A stretch of DNA of 64,000 nt from Terriglobia bacterium (GTDB lineage Bacteria > Acidobacteriota > Terriglobia > Terriglobales > Acidobacteriaceae), in assembly GCA_020072585.1 (NCBI GenBank), contig JAIQGL010000017.1, positions 124,001 through 188,000 on the forward strand. The letters are read 5' to 3'. Position 1 is the first letter of the stretch, and the number at the start of each line of letters is the position of its first letter. Shown piece after piece: positions 27,380-37,700 of this stretch. Position numbers and translations under genes: made by a program. The notes under the pieces are model-generated. The model made no database searches and was not told where the DNA came from. It saw nothing but the letters and a program-made list of their open reading frames with translations.

Positions 27380-27539
27380 GCTTGCTGATCGGAAATCGCG
27401 TTTTTTACGAGCAAGGTTTCGGTGCGCATTGGGCGATGCACTCTCTCCGCACTGACTTGCTAAGCCAATGTGACAAATTGCGGGGAGCGGACCTTATCAA
27501 TGGACACCGGGCCTGACAAAAGGCGCAAAACAAGAGGAA

Positions 27540-27854
27540 TCAGATTCGGAGAGGCGGAGGGTTGTTAATAAAAGCGAATGCTTCCGTGCGCGTGTCCGCG
27601 CTTAACAGGATCGCGGATGGGCGTCGCGGCGGCACCAGCAACAGTACGCGAAAGAAGACCGGGACCAGTTTGAACAAATGCGCGAAGAGCAACATCATTC
27701 CCGCCAGACATAGACAGAACATCACCAGCAGTTCAATGTCGTCACTGCTGACGGGAAAGCTGTCGAGGCTGTCAAACTGCAACAAGGGTGACACCACGGC
27801 CATCAACGTGAGAGCGCACAAGATAATGATGCAAAGTCTGCGTAACATATTCAC
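27540..27854 (-). CDS. small membrane protein (104 aa)
   Basis: Two hydrophobic stretches (RRLCIIILCALTLMAVVSPLL at about 5-25 and LLVMFCLCLAGMMLLFAHLFKLVPVFFRVLLLV at about 43-75) predict a small inner-membrane protein with a Pro-rich tail. No motif identifies a function. It lies on the same strand between the secretin gene and the ECF sigma gene. It could be a membrane partner of the sigma factor, but it does not show an anti-sigma domain. The ribosome binding site is weak. Coding status is supported mainly by the clear membrane topology. Confidence 0.5.
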   Translation of the reverse strand: MNMLRRLCIIILCALTLMAVVSPLLQFDSLDSFPVSSDDIELLVMFCLCLAGMMLLFAHLFKLVPVFFRVLLLVPPRRPSAILLSADTRTEAFAFINNPPPLRI

Positions 27855-27905
27855 ACTCGTGGCAAACAGGTTATAAAAATCGATACATGGATGATTCGTT
27901 GACGA

Positions 27906-30176
27906 TCAAGGCAGTTCCACCCTGCCTGTGACCACCCTCAAAGGCAGGGCCCGTTGTCTGGAACTGCGAGTACCCACCTCCGCCAGTTGCAGTGTTGCCG
28001 GCCCTTCAGCCAGGCGCTTTACCACCAGATTCAGCAGGACGCCCTTTCCGTTTACTCCAGCTGTGTTCGGTTGTCGCGTGGTGAAAATTCCAGCTTCACC
28101 TTTGTCTTTGTCGATGCGCTGCACAATCGCCACCTCCTGCGAGCCTCCCGAAAGAAAGTCGCCATGCTGAATGTCTTCCACGGAAAGAATCGCGGGATCG
28201 TAGCGGAACATCAGCGCAGCGGAAAATAGATCTTCAACATTTTCCACCCGTACCTGGATCATGGTGCTTTCACCGGTTTTCAGGGCAACCGCTACGGGAT
28301 CCAGCCGCAACATCGGCGGATTGTCTTTTTCCCCAGGCAGATCGCCGCTCGGCGTGACCGCTTTGGCTTCCATGAAGCTGGACTGCTGCTGCGCGCCGGC
28401 CGATACCGGAACCAATACTTCGTCCTGTTGGCGGAGCATCAAATCACTGTCCGTGCCTACGCTCAGCGCCTGCAAACTCTCATGCACCAGTTCACGCCCG
28501 CGGACAAGCTTGGGTGTAACTACGATGAGCACTTCATTTTCTGAATTATTTACGTCTTCGCCGGAAAACAGGTAGCGCAGCAATGGAAGCCGTGAAAGTC
28601 CAGGCCAACCAGTGACTGACTTGCTCTGTGACCTTTCCGCCAATCCGCCGAGCACGCTCACTTCTCCTTCCTGTAGGCGGATCTCATGGTCAATGCGCCG
28701 CTGGCTGATTACCGGCTGCTCAACCCCGCCAATATTGACGCGGCCGTTCAAGGAGGAGACTTCCACTCCCAGCTTCATGCTTACGGAATGGTCAGGATTA
28801 ACGCGGGGAAGAAGATCAATGTTTACGCCTACGTCAATGTATTGGAATTGGGTGTTGACGCCCAGCCCCGCGCCAACCGTCGCCTGGAATGAGCCCGTAG
28901 CGACCGGAATACGATCGCCCACTCGCAGGCGGGCAGATTCGCCGTCGCTCACGCGAACTTGCGGATTCTGAATGATACGTGTCGTGCTATCGGACATCAG
29001 GGCTGAGGCTACCGCGTTGGGAATAGTCAGCGCGAAATCACCCTGGGTAATTTGGCTAAGTTTGTCCAATGCCACTGATCCCGCAGGGCCTAGTGGAGAG
29101 CCGGGAACAAAACTCAGCGTGGTGCTGCTCCCGGGCTGGATTCCCAGACTCCGTGCCCGGTCGCGGCGGATCTGTAGGATGGATATCTGCACAACAACCT
29201 CCGCCCTTCCGCGATCACTGTCTTCGATCAAACGGGTGGCAAGCAGAATCTTGTCGGGCGTATCGCGAATCAGGATTGCATTGTCCCGCGGGACGGCCTG
29301 AACATGGCGCAATTCCAGCATCGTCTGCACGCTTGCGGTCAGCTCGGTCAATTCCTGCGCGCTTTGCGTATGCTGCAGGTAGATCTTCTTGAGGACCTGC
29401 TCTTCCTCCTGCCGCCGCTTACCGGCATTGTCCGGCAGGATCATGATGATGTTGCCGGTTACCGGCTTCCAGAAGGCCTTTGCCTCGACACATGCAACGC
29501 GCAATGCCTGCTGGATCGTGACATTGACCAGATCAATGCCGATTCTTTTGTTTTCAGGAAACTCCGGATCAAAAATAACGTTGACCCCAGCCAGCTTTCC
29601 AATCGTGCGAAAGACCACGCGCGCATCCTCATGCATTTGCAAGGACAATGATTCGCGCGAGAGCGGACGGACCGACGGCGGTGTCTCCATCAGGCCGTTG
29701 GAACTGGCCGCTGTCACGGTGCCCGGTGAAGGAGCGTTTAAAGCACTGACGCTGGCTGACGGCGCAGATGCAGACGTGCCGGATTTGGTCTCCGCCGCAA
29801 CCAGATTGCGCGTGTAGTCCAGTTCCTGGCGAGCGAGCATGAAGGAAGGGTCGATCCTGAGTGCGGTTTCAAATTCTGCTAAAGCTGCCTGGTTTTCATG
29901 CTGCTCCAGGTGCTTGAGGCCCTGGCGCACATGGAACTGCGATGCTTCAACCCGGGCCTGATACAACTGGAGTTTCTGCTGCGCGTTCTGTGGGTCTTTC
30001 CTGCTGGCTTCCTCAGTGACTGCCAGGGCGGCATCATAGTTCTGCGCGGCAGTCAACTTCTCTGATTTCTGGTATGCCTGTCCGCTCTTGACGCAACCGG
30101 ATAAAACCATGCCGGCAAGGGCCAGTGCAACCATGGCAACCGTGCAGCGCGTCCGTCGAATACAGATGAATAACAT
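27906..30176 (-). CDS. secretin-like lipoprotein with TPR-like N-terminus and C-terminal cohesin domain
   Basis: ATG 30176 is favoured by AAAGGAG nine bases upstream; an earlier ATG at 30200 overlaps the previous gene. The N-terminus has a lipobox (LSGC) and TPR-like helices (about 25-120). A secretin short N-terminal region follows (GVNVIFDPEFPENKRIGIDL), then a GspD/PilQ-type secretin core with RVGDRIPVATG and EVSVLGGL segments, and EVLIVVTP. The last about 130 residues read like a cohesin domain (DLFSAALMFRYDPAILSV). Secretins form outer-membrane channels, and the cohesin fusion is known from several deeply branching phyla. It is the last gene of the operon starting at 40072. Other secretion genes are absent nearby, so its cargo is unknown. 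Confidence 0.85.
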   Translation of the reverse strand: MLFICIRRTRCTVAMVALALAGMVLSGCVKSGQAYQKSEKLTAAQNYDAALAVTEEASRKDPQNAQQKLQLYQARVEASQFHVRQGLKHLEQHENQAALAEFETALRIDPSFMLARQELDYTRNLVAAETKSGTSASAPSASVSALNAPSPGTVTAASSNGLMETPPSVRPLSRESLSLQMHEDARVVFRTIGKLAGVNVIFDPEFPENKRIGIDLVNVTIQQALRVACVEAKAFWKPVTGNIIMILPDNAGKRRQEEEQVLKKIYLQHTQSAQELTELTASVQTMLELRHVQAVPRDNAILIRDTPDKILLATRLIEDSDRGRAEVVVQISILQIRRDRARSLGIQPGSSTTLSFVPGSPLGPAGSVALDKLSQITQGDFALTIPNAVASALMSDSTTRIIQNPQVRVSDGESARLRVGDRIPVATGSFQATVGAGLGVNTQFQYIDVGVNIDLLPRVNPDHSVSMKLGVEVSSLNGRVNIGGVEQPVISQRRIDHEIRLQEGEVSVLGGLAERSQSKSVTGWPGLSRLPLLRYLFSGEDVNNSENEVLIVVTPKLVRGRELVHESLQALSVGTDSDLMLRQQDEVLVPVSAGAQQQSSFMEAKAVTPSGDLPGEKDNPPMLRLDPVAVALKTGESTMIQVRVENVEDLFSAALMFRYDPAILSVEDIQHGDFLSGGSQEVAIVQRIDKDKGEAGIFTTRQPNTAGVNGKGVLLNLVVKRLAEGPATLQLAEVGTRSSRQRALPLRVVTGRVELP

Positions 30177-30196
30177 GGCCATTGGCTCCTTTGCTG

Positions 30197-31807
30197 TCAT
30201 CGGCCGGCCTCAATCCACGAGTCGACCGGAGCGAAAGTTTTGGTTTTCGTGTCCAGTTTCACCATGTAGGCCCCCAGCGCTCCAACGCGCCGTGTGGCGC
30301 CGTAAGTAAGCGGGGGAGTCAGTCCGGTTTTGAAGTTGTAGAGCGTTGCCAGAGCATCCACAAAGCCTTCGCGGCTCAGATCACGGCCACACAACTTAAG
30401 GCCCTCGACAAACACTTTGGCGTCCGCAAGCGCGCTGAGCGCACGCGCTGTGTGCAAAGGTCGCAGCTTGTATTTGCGGACCAGAAACCCATACTCAGCC
30501 AGAGCGTCAGCAGACACGTCAGAAGGCAGGCTGGGGAAAGAGAAAAAAATGTGCTCACTGGCTTCTGGAGAAAGCCGGAAAGCCTCTTCCCCGGCCAGTG
30601 GGCCGGGCTGGAATATTTGCGGTTGCCAGTGGATGCGCGCAGTCTCCGCAAGCAACGCTTTCAACTCCGGGCCCTGCCCCAGAAAAATGATGCTGCTGTG
30701 CTTGTTGGCCGCAAGAGACGAAACGATTTTTTCGGCGTCAAAGATGGAATAGTGCAGCAGTTGCGCGGACCGGCAAGAATGCGTGCTGCATGCCTCCATG
30801 ATGGTTGCTGCCAAAGGCTGTTTGCTTTCGGGATATAGCAGTACGAATGGGGAGGCTGGATCCATCTGGTCCTGGGCGAACTTCACCAGCGCGCGTGACT
30901 GGGCGGCCAGCCCGGACAAAAGATGGAAGACCACCGGCTTGGCCAGAAGGCGGTCGTCATCCGGCCCAAAAATATCGATCGCGGGGACACCTGATTGTTC
31001 CAGAGAATCCAGAAGTTTGCGCTCTTCTCCAGAAACCATCAAACCCACAAGCCCAAACACCTCGCGGCTGCGAAAAAACTCCTGGATTGCTTTCACAGTT
31101 TCGGCGGAAGAGTCGCGGGTTTCGATGGTATCGAGTTCAAGGTGGCGGCCGTACACTCCGCCTTGCAGGTTTAACTCTGCGAAATAAGCGCGCAACAGAT
31201 CAACAACACTTGTGCCAGACTCGGCCAAAGGCCCCTTGCCAGGGACAACCGTCGCTACACGGATACTGGTTGCAGTAACACCCGGATCGTTCCTTATACC
31301 CAGTTGCCCCAGATAAGCGAGAAGGCTGCTCATATCGTCATCCGAGATCTGGTAACGCGGCATAGTGATGCCCAGTTCATTGCCGTCAGGGTCCAGGCCT
31401 TCACGCAAGACCTTGCGCAGTGAATTCAAGTCATAAGCTTTGCGCCGGCGCTCCAGTGCTTTGTCTGTTTCGTGTGTGCGTATAAGGGCGCTCCATGTGA
31501 TCTCAGAAGGAACAATGCCGCCTTCTGTCCTTCCCTTTCCATCCGCACCGTGACAACTCGCGCACGGCATCAGAGTTGCCGGCACTACGGTGTCGCCGAG
31601 CACTGCGGACAAAGGGCTGCCCGAAGGGCTCTCACCCTTGCTATAAATCAGTTGCCCAGCTTCAACTGCCGATGGTGTTTGCGCCGGCAGCAGGAGAGGC
31701 GAACACATCCCCGCTATGCAAATCCACCGCGACAGACTCCGGCGCAGAAACCTGCTGAGTTTTGCCGTTTGCCTGCGGTTCTGCGACTGACTGGTGTGGC
31801 GCGGCAT
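30197..31807 (-). CDS. cytochrome c / ABC-type periplasmic substrate-binding fusion
   Basis: A signal peptide (WICIAGMCSPLLLPAQ) is followed by a single-haem cytochrome c domain with CASCH, a GADGKGRTEGG loop and an axial-Met candidate (ITMPRYQISD). From about residue 175 the protein is a Leu/Ile/Val-binding-type periplasmic receptor (peripla_BP_6), recognisable by VATVVPGKGPLAESG and VFGLVGLMVSGEERKLLDS. The combination suggests a periplasmic sensor or electron-linked binding protein; no transporter genes are near. GTG 31810 and ATG 31807 both overlap the SCO1-like gene stop, showing translational coupling. The ligand is unknown. Confidence 0.82.
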   Translation of the reverse strand: MPRHTSQSQNRRQTAKLSRFLRRSLSRWICIAGMCSPLLLPAQTPSAVEAGQLIYSKGESPSGSPLSAVLGDTVVPATLMPCASCHGADGKGRTEGGIVPSEITWSALIRTHETDKALERRRKAYDLNSLRKVLREGLDPDGNELGITMPRYQISDDDMSSLLAYLGQLGIRNDPGVTATSIRVATVVPGKGPLAESGTSVVDLLRAYFAELNLQGGVYGRHLELDTIETRDSSAETVKAIQEFFRSREVFGLVGLMVSGEERKLLDSLEQSGVPAIDIFGPDDDRLLAKPVVFHLLSGLAAQSRALVKFAQDQMDPASPFVLLYPESKQPLAATIMEACSTHSCRSAQLLHYSIFDAEKIVSSLAANKHSSIIFLGQGPELKALLAETARIHWQPQIFQPGPLAGEEAFRLSPEASEHIFFSFPSLPSDVSADALAEYGFLVRKYKLRPLHTARALSALADAKVFVEGLKLCGRDLSREGFVDALATLYNFKTGLTPPLTYGATRRVGALGAYMVKLDTKTKTFAPVDSWIEAGR

Positions 31808-32508
31808 CACAGTGGCTTACTGCCCAGTGCTTTGGCAGCCTCCGAATTTGCCGCATCTTCCGTGGAAGGAGATTTCCTGTCACCAAGAACTGGAATGATC
31901 GCCCCCATCAGCTTGTCCGTTGTCGTTAGCCCTGAAGCGTATACCCAAACATGCTGCGGCTCGTTGCCTATGGCAACGGTCGGAGGATGATCTTGTTTCG
32001 ACGCCAAACTGATATTGAATGCTTTCCATATCTTTTCCAGGTCGCCACGGCTCCCGGTCACGAATGTCCAGCCGGGTTGCGCGTGAAAGAGTGTGGCATA
32101 GCTCTTCAGGCGTTCCGGGGTGTCGTTTTCCGGATCGACACTAATGGAGATCAGCTGTAAATCCGTATCGCCGCGCGTCCGCATCATCTTCTGGATTCTG
32201 GCGAAATTGGCCGTAAGCGGAGGGCAGATGGTGGTGCATGTAGTGAAAATGAAATTGATGGCCACCGCTTTACCCTGAACCAGATCACTATAAAAATGCA
32301 GCTTGCGATTGTCCTGATCCACGACTGCAACGTCTGGAATCGCCGGCACTCTTGCGCCCGTCTGCCTCACGGGCAATTGCTCTTTCTGTGCTGGTTGTAT
32401 CGCAGCAGCCGGAGCTGGCTTCTGCCCGAGAGCGTCTTTTCCTGGCGCTATCGGCAGTAATGCCAGAATAAAAACGAGAGTATGCGACGGTGAAAAAGAA
32501 TTTCTCAT
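31807..32508 (-). CDS. SCO1/SenC-type copper chaperone or thiol protein
   Basis: The thioredoxin-like fold carries the copper-binding CxxxC motif CTTIC within FTTCTTICPPLTANF. A distal conserved His sits in ASKQDHPPTVAIG, and ISISVDPENDTPERLKSYA is a family hallmark. A hydrophobic N-terminal segment with an Ala/Pro/Gln-rich spacer predicts membrane tethering or secretion. SCO proteins deliver copper to cytochrome oxidase and act in thiol redox. In this operon, next to a giant multicopper-oxidase-like protein, a role in metallating that enzyme is plausible. It starts eight bases past the beta-propeller gene stop. Confidence 0.88.
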   Translation of the reverse strand: MRNSFSPSHTLVFILALLPIAPGKDALGQKPAPAAAIQPAQKEQLPVRQTGARVPAIPDVAVVDQDNRKLHFYSDLVQGKAVAINFIFTTCTTICPPLTANFARIQKMMRTRGDTDLQLISISVDPENDTPERLKSYATLFHAQPGWTFVTGSRGDLEKIWKAFNISLASKQDHPPTVAIGNEPQHVWVYASGLTTTDKLMGAIIPVLGDRKSPSTEDAANSEAAKALGSKPL

Positions 32509-32516
32509 CGTTGCAC

Positions 32517-34634
32517 CTACCGCTTCTCTACGGGTTGAGTTTTGGCCACGCCCCCTGGCTGGGCTTCTGCTGTCTGCTGCTCCTCGACCCGAATCATCAG
32601 ATATTGGAGCTGGTTTGCCCGAATCCTCAGCGAGGGAATCTGGATCATGCCGTAGTACACGCCGTTCCGAGGCGGTGTGAAGCTGAACTGATATACACCC
32701 GCACCCGCAGGCTCAGCGGTGAAGCGCATCTGACGCAACCCTTCCGCCAGGAGGACTGTGACTTCAACGTCCTTGAGCCCGTCACGCGGTTTATCGGTTT
32801 CACTGTCAGTAAGGCGGAAGCGTACCTGCGCGGTTTCGCCAGTCTTGATTTGAAGATTATTCGTCAGCGGCCGAAGATTTACGGCCAGCAGCGCTTTCTT
32901 CTTCAGCAGCGGGTTTTCCTGCACAGTGAATTCGAAACAATGCGACAGGGCCGGTGAGTCCACGAACACTGGCACGTCATAAAGGCCGGGCCGCGGAAGG
33001 CGCAACCCCACCGAGTACACGCCTGGCTCAGTTTCATGAATGCTGCGGTCCACAACCATAACGGCGACGGGCGTCTTGCCATAACCCTCTATGCTCATCA
33101 TGGGCGCGGCCATGCCTTCCTGGTAGTAGTAAACACGCTTGTCCGCGGGGTTGGTGACAAACGCGGAATCACCGTCAAGAGAAGCTACCATCGGAGACGC
33201 CAGCAGGTCGGCCGTCGCGCCGGGCGCTATCTGGCCGGCTGGAAATTCTGCTGTCTGAGCAGAATTGCCAATATCAGCCAGCGGAATGAGACTGACGTGC
33301 TCAGTGCCACGTGAGCGGACGTAAAGAAATGATGTGCTGAAGAGCAACTGGTAGGGAGATCGCCCCACCTTGTACTTCGTCATCATCTTGTTGGAGGAAA
33401 GATCGAACAGCGTAACATCGTCCGCCTTTTCATTGGCGGCAAAAACCCAACGTCCATCCGGTGTAATCGCCAGGGCAGTGAGCCCCGGACTTGCTGAAAG
33501 GGTGGCTGCAATGCCGTGATTTTCAGTGGATATCACGGTAATGTGACCGTCATCCCGGGCGGCAACATACATGCTCTTGCTGCGCTCAGAATATGCGATG
33601 GCAATAGGTCCCTTGCCTGCGGGCAAGTCTTTGACCTTGGTCTGACTGGCCGTGCTGATGATAGAAACAGTGCCATCTTCCTGATTCGTAACGTAAACAT
33701 TCTGCTTTTCATCGAAAGCAAACTCGTGGTGTCCTTTGCCCGTGGGGATGCGCGCGACAACCGCAAGAGAGGCGCTCTCAATGACCGCGACTCCGCCGGT
33801 GGTCTGGCCTTCTATCGATTCCAGTTCCACCCACAGATACTTGCCATCCGGCTGGACCACGATCCGGCCCGGTTTGCCGCCCTGGTCGATGTTGCGAATC
33901 AATCTGAAAGTATTGGCGTCAATCGCGGCAGTTTGATTTACCGCTGGCATGGTGACGAAGATACGTTCACCGTTGCGGCTTTGCACCCAGTCTGCGCCGG
34001 GAGCAGCAAGATCGATGGCGGCGTAGAGTTTGCTTGAGCTAAATCCTACCCGAGGATCAATCACCAGGATGCTTGGTTCCTTTGTAAGCGCCAGCACGTA
34101 ATAGGTGTTGAGATCCACGTCAGGCCGCGCGGCAAGCTGCATCTGTAGGAATGACTGGATTTTTTTATGGCATACATCCGAATTGGCGAGTTTGCCGCCC
34201 GGCGCACCGTCCAGCCATGCAGCTATTTTCAGCCCTTTCATGGGCGCCCCAGCCGCATCCGTGAGCCGGAACTGCATTACAGCCTGCTGGCCTTCCACCA
34301 GCTCTGATGACGTAATGTCGTTGAGGCTCACCGGAACAGGACCTTGCTTGATGACCACGTCCTTCAGTGAAGCCACTCCACGAAAATCGAGCTTGACGCC
34401 GGAGATTGTGATGGTTTGCTTCCAGCCCGTGCCGGGAAGCGCCGCAGCCCCCGATTCAGTGGCTCCCGCAGTTGCGGGTGCTTCCTGCGGTTTCTGCTCA
34501 GGGGCTGCAACTTTTTGCGGATCATCGTCCGGCAAAGGCACTGTGGTTGTGCGCTGCTGCAAAGCCCGCGCTTGTAATCCGCAGAAAACAAAAAGTACAA
34601 AAGCAGAGATGAAAAGGAACTTGAGTCTTAACAT
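32517..34634 (-). CDS. secreted YVTN-type beta-propeller protein
   Basis: After a signal peptide and a Pro/Ala/Glu-rich spacer, the protein has repeated blades such as IRNIDQGGKPGRIVVQPDGKYLWV, VVARIPTGKGHHEFAFD, NVYVTNQEDGTVSIIST and TALAITPDGRWVFAANEKADDVTLFDL. This is the pattern of YVTN/six- to eight-bladed propeller repeats. The N-terminal and C-terminal flanks carry Ig-like domains with MQFRLTDAAGAP and VRFRLTDSETDKP, which resemble each other. A domain architecture of Ig-propeller-Ig suggests an extracytoplasmic binding or scaffold role. Two Cys residues outside the propeller are the only metal-ligand candidates. It lies between the giant oxidase and the SCO1-like gene. Confidence 0.75.
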   Translation of the reverse strand: MLRLKFLFISAFVLFVFCGLQARALQQRTTTVPLPDDDPQKVAAPEQKPQEAPATAGATESGAAALPGTGWKQTITISGVKLDFRGVASLKDVVIKQGPVPVSLNDITSSELVEGQQAVMQFRLTDAAGAPMKGLKIAAWLDGAPGGKLANSDVCHKKIQSFLQMQLAARPDVDLNTYYVLALTKEPSILVIDPRVGFSSSKLYAAIDLAAPGADWVQSRNGERIFVTMPAVNQTAAIDANTFRLIRNIDQGGKPGRIVVQPDGKYLWVELESIEGQTTGGVAVIESASLAVVARIPTGKGHHEFAFDEKQNVYVTNQEDGTVSIISTASQTKVKDLPAGKGPIAIAYSERSKSMYVAARDDGHITVISTENHGIAATLSASPGLTALAITPDGRWVFAANEKADDVTLFDLSSNKMMTKYKVGRSPYQLLFSTSFLYVRSRGTEHVSLIPLADIGNSAQTAEFPAGQIAPGATADLLASPMVASLDGDSAFVTNPADKRVYYYQEGMAAPMMSIEGYGKTPVAVMVVDRSIHETEPGVYSVGLRLPRPGLYDVPVFVDSPALSHCFEFTVQENPLLKKKALLAVNLRPLTNNLQIKTGETAQVRFRLTDSETDKPRDGLKDVEVTVLLAEGLRQMRFTAEPAGAGVYQFSFTPPRNGVYYGMIQIPSLRIRANQLQYLMIRVEEQQTAEAQPGGVAKTQPVEKR

Positions 34635-34679
34635 TTTTGCACCCGCAATTTGAGATTTTTAGCGACATCTCTTGTATGA

Positions 34680-34708
34680 GCGGGAGCAGCCAGCCAGACT
34701 GCTCCCGC
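34680..34708 (-). terminator. hairpin between the giant oxidase and beta-propeller genes
   Basis: GCGGGAGCAG pairs exactly with CTGCTCCCGC across a nine-base loop, ten bases after the giant oxidase stop codon. No T tract follows, and the next gene is on the same strand. An mRNA processing or attenuation hairpin is as likely as a terminator. Confidence 0.5.
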
Positions 34709-34717
34709 CCAGGTTGT

Positions 34718-37700
34718 TTACGGAACCAGAGTTACGCTGGGATCCGGCTGGTCAACGGCATCGAGACTGAGGACAGTTACACCCTTCAGGTTCTTGACCG
34801 CTGGTTGCACCCGCAGCAAGCCCCAGACTCCCTTATCAAACTGTGAGCTCTGGTGCGTGCGATACAGGTAGTCACCTCTGATCTTGAATGTTCCTCCAGC
34901 GCCGCCGGAAGGAATGATGTCAAAGTGACTGGATGGACCAACACCCATCTGTGATCCCTGCCAGTTGGAGTACCGGTTGTTCACGAAGTCACTCGCGGAC
35001 GTCGGCTGGTCCGCGATGATCGTTGCCCCCAACACAGACGTTCCCAGAATGGTTCGGCCGCTATAGGTTGCTCCGGTGAACGCCACCGGAGTGGTATAAG
35101 GCGCTTCCTCCCACACGTGACCGTGCAGTTGGAAGATGTTGTTGCGCGGATGGCCGACAGGCTCCACCAGCCGCAGGCGGATGGCCTGTCCTGGTATTGC
35201 CTTGAAGATCGGCGTCTCCGGCGAGGCTGTGGTCGCCAGACCGGTGAACACATTGGTAAACGTGTTGCTCAGCACGTCAGTAAAGTCAACGTCCTTGGTG
35301 CAGAGCGGAACGCAAGCGCCGTCTTTCGGCGTAAACGGAGCTTCCGCGGCGTACCCTTTGCGGAACCAGTGTGGTTCAGTGCGGTAGTTAAATCCCGCCT
35401 GTCCCGTATCTTCCGCGTCTTCTTCACGGGAAAGGATGTTGACTGGATTGTTGCTCTTGTAACGCATGTTCACGTCGTTCTGAAGCACCAGTACCAGGTC
35501 GCGGAAATTGCTCAAGTCCGTCTTGGTCACGGTGGCTGAGGCGCGGCTCTTAGGATCAACCGTCCATGTGGCGCCTTGCGGTTCAATGATCAAGGCACCT
35601 ACTGCACCTTTTGAGGCCTGCTTGATGGGATCGGCCGGCATCAGAGCTACCGAACCGAACTCCACTGGCGTGTGCACGATGTTGTTGCTGCTGGGATCAA
35701 TCCACGCAACACCCGCATACCACTGGTAACTGACTTTGTTACCGGGGCTGGCGGTCTGCGGCGGGTTCAGACCCACGTTGAATCCGTCACTATTCAAAAC
35801 GTTCAGTGACAGCATTTCCGGATGCAGCCCAACCACGCGCGAAGGCGCAACCTGGTTGGAGTTGAAGTTGTTCACGATCATGGGCAGGGTGTTGTACCCC
35901 GGCAGATCGAAAGGCTTCGCTGGCAGGCGATTGCGCAGTGTCACATTGATGCACTCGCCGGCCGCTGCACGCAGGATCAACGGTTCAATGGGATACCCAG
36001 CACGCAAATTGCCGGTGGTGGGATCCAGGTCAGAGGTGCGCACGTACATCATCGCCGTGGGATCCTGGAGCGGTCCAGTTTCATCGCCCAGAATCGTCCC
36101 TTTGACTGATGTCGCGCGCGAGTTGTAGGTCAGCGTTCCGCCGGGTAATCTGCTCGCCGAAATCACGCTGATATCAAAGCTCCGGACATTTGCGCCGCGT
36201 GGACAAACGCTGTGACTGGTGCCCGGGGCAGGCAATGAAGTAGCGGTTACTATGTTCTCTGTATCAGTGGGAGCAATCACGCCGCCTGCAAGTTCGTCCG
36301 CAGCTTCGCCGGTAGCCAGCGTCAGATCGGTGGTAGCCGTACTTGTGCCGGTATCGAGAGCCGAGGAAGTCAAAGTCTGGCAGCACGTCTTGCTGGTGGT
36401 GGTAGCGGTGCTGAACGTATCCACATTGAGCGTGGTGTTCTGCTTGCCACCATTGGTATTGTTGGGAACTACTTTCAGGTCCGCCCGCAGCCCATTGTAA
36501 GCGCGGATCAGGCCCCACAAGCCATTCCATTGATCGTCCTCAGATGCACCAGGCTGATAGAGGAAGTCAGCCACGCCGTTGACCTTTACGAAGTTTGACA
36601 ATGGCGGCAGATCGAACTCAAAGTGTTCGGAAATGCCCATCATCTGGCTTCCCCTCCATCCGGAGCGCGCATCGCTTGGCTCACGCAGCCAGCGAGTCCC
36701 GTGCACGTGGAAGTTGTGTCCTTCTTCGTGCGCGCCCACCAGCATGCGCACCTGAATTTTGTCGTCCTGATAGGTGCGGAATACTGGAGTGTATGGATCG
36801 CCGCCGCGCAGATCAGCCGTAAGCGGAGGATAGAACGCCGGCTGCACATTGAGGCGGGCATCCTTACGGGTAATCGTGGAACGATACACCTGTCCCAGAT
36901 CGCCCGCAGCGCCTGCGGCCTGCTTGCCGGTAGCTGGATCAATTACGCGCAACGGGATCGGCTCGTTACGGTAATTGACGGAGAACGTTCCCACATCAGC
37001 CGCCGAAATTGCTTCCGGACATGGCGGAGGCAAAACAACGCTCACGTTCGCAGGAACGGGGCACTTTGCTGCCGGTTGCAATAATACCGTTGGATTCCCC
37101 GGCAGAAGCGGTACTTCGTCACGAGCCGGCGGGTTAATTGGAATATTGTCAGAGGTATAAGCGAGCGTGTAGTCCTGGAACTCCATCATGAACTCACGGT
37201 AGCTCTGAGCAATGGCATTATTATCCGTGATGACGGCTTCCCATCCGGTCGGGCCACCATCAGCACGACCCGTTCCAAATGCCAGACCTGTTTCCGAATC
37301 CTTCCAGCTCGAGCCTGCAGGCTCAATCAACAGGCCGGCATAAAGTCCAGCTTGCTGGTGAGTGGAGGGCCCAAAATGATCGTGCGTGAAGACGGTCCGC
37401 AAAGTGCGGTCCTGGCTGGCAGGCGCGTTGTTGATTGTGGTGTCTGCGTACCAGCGCTCGACCACCGTCTGGGCGCCCAGTCCATCCGCTCCTGTAAAGA
37501 AAGGATGCTGTTTGGCAACCAGAGTTCCGCGTACGCCGTTCCAGGTTCCGCCCACTGCGTCCACAGCAGCGATGCGCGATTTGACTTCATCAGGACTGAA
37601 TGCGCCTTCTTCGTAGTTCCAGCCGTTACCGGCGCCGTCAGAAGCCGTTACGTCAAACTTCACAAGGTGAATATGCTGGCCGATGACGTCGGTCGGCGTA

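Noticed and set aside
34680-34708. Firm operon boundary after the giant oxidase
   Set aside because: The hairpin is strong but lacks a T tract, and the next genes are closely spaced on the same strand, so the operon may continue.
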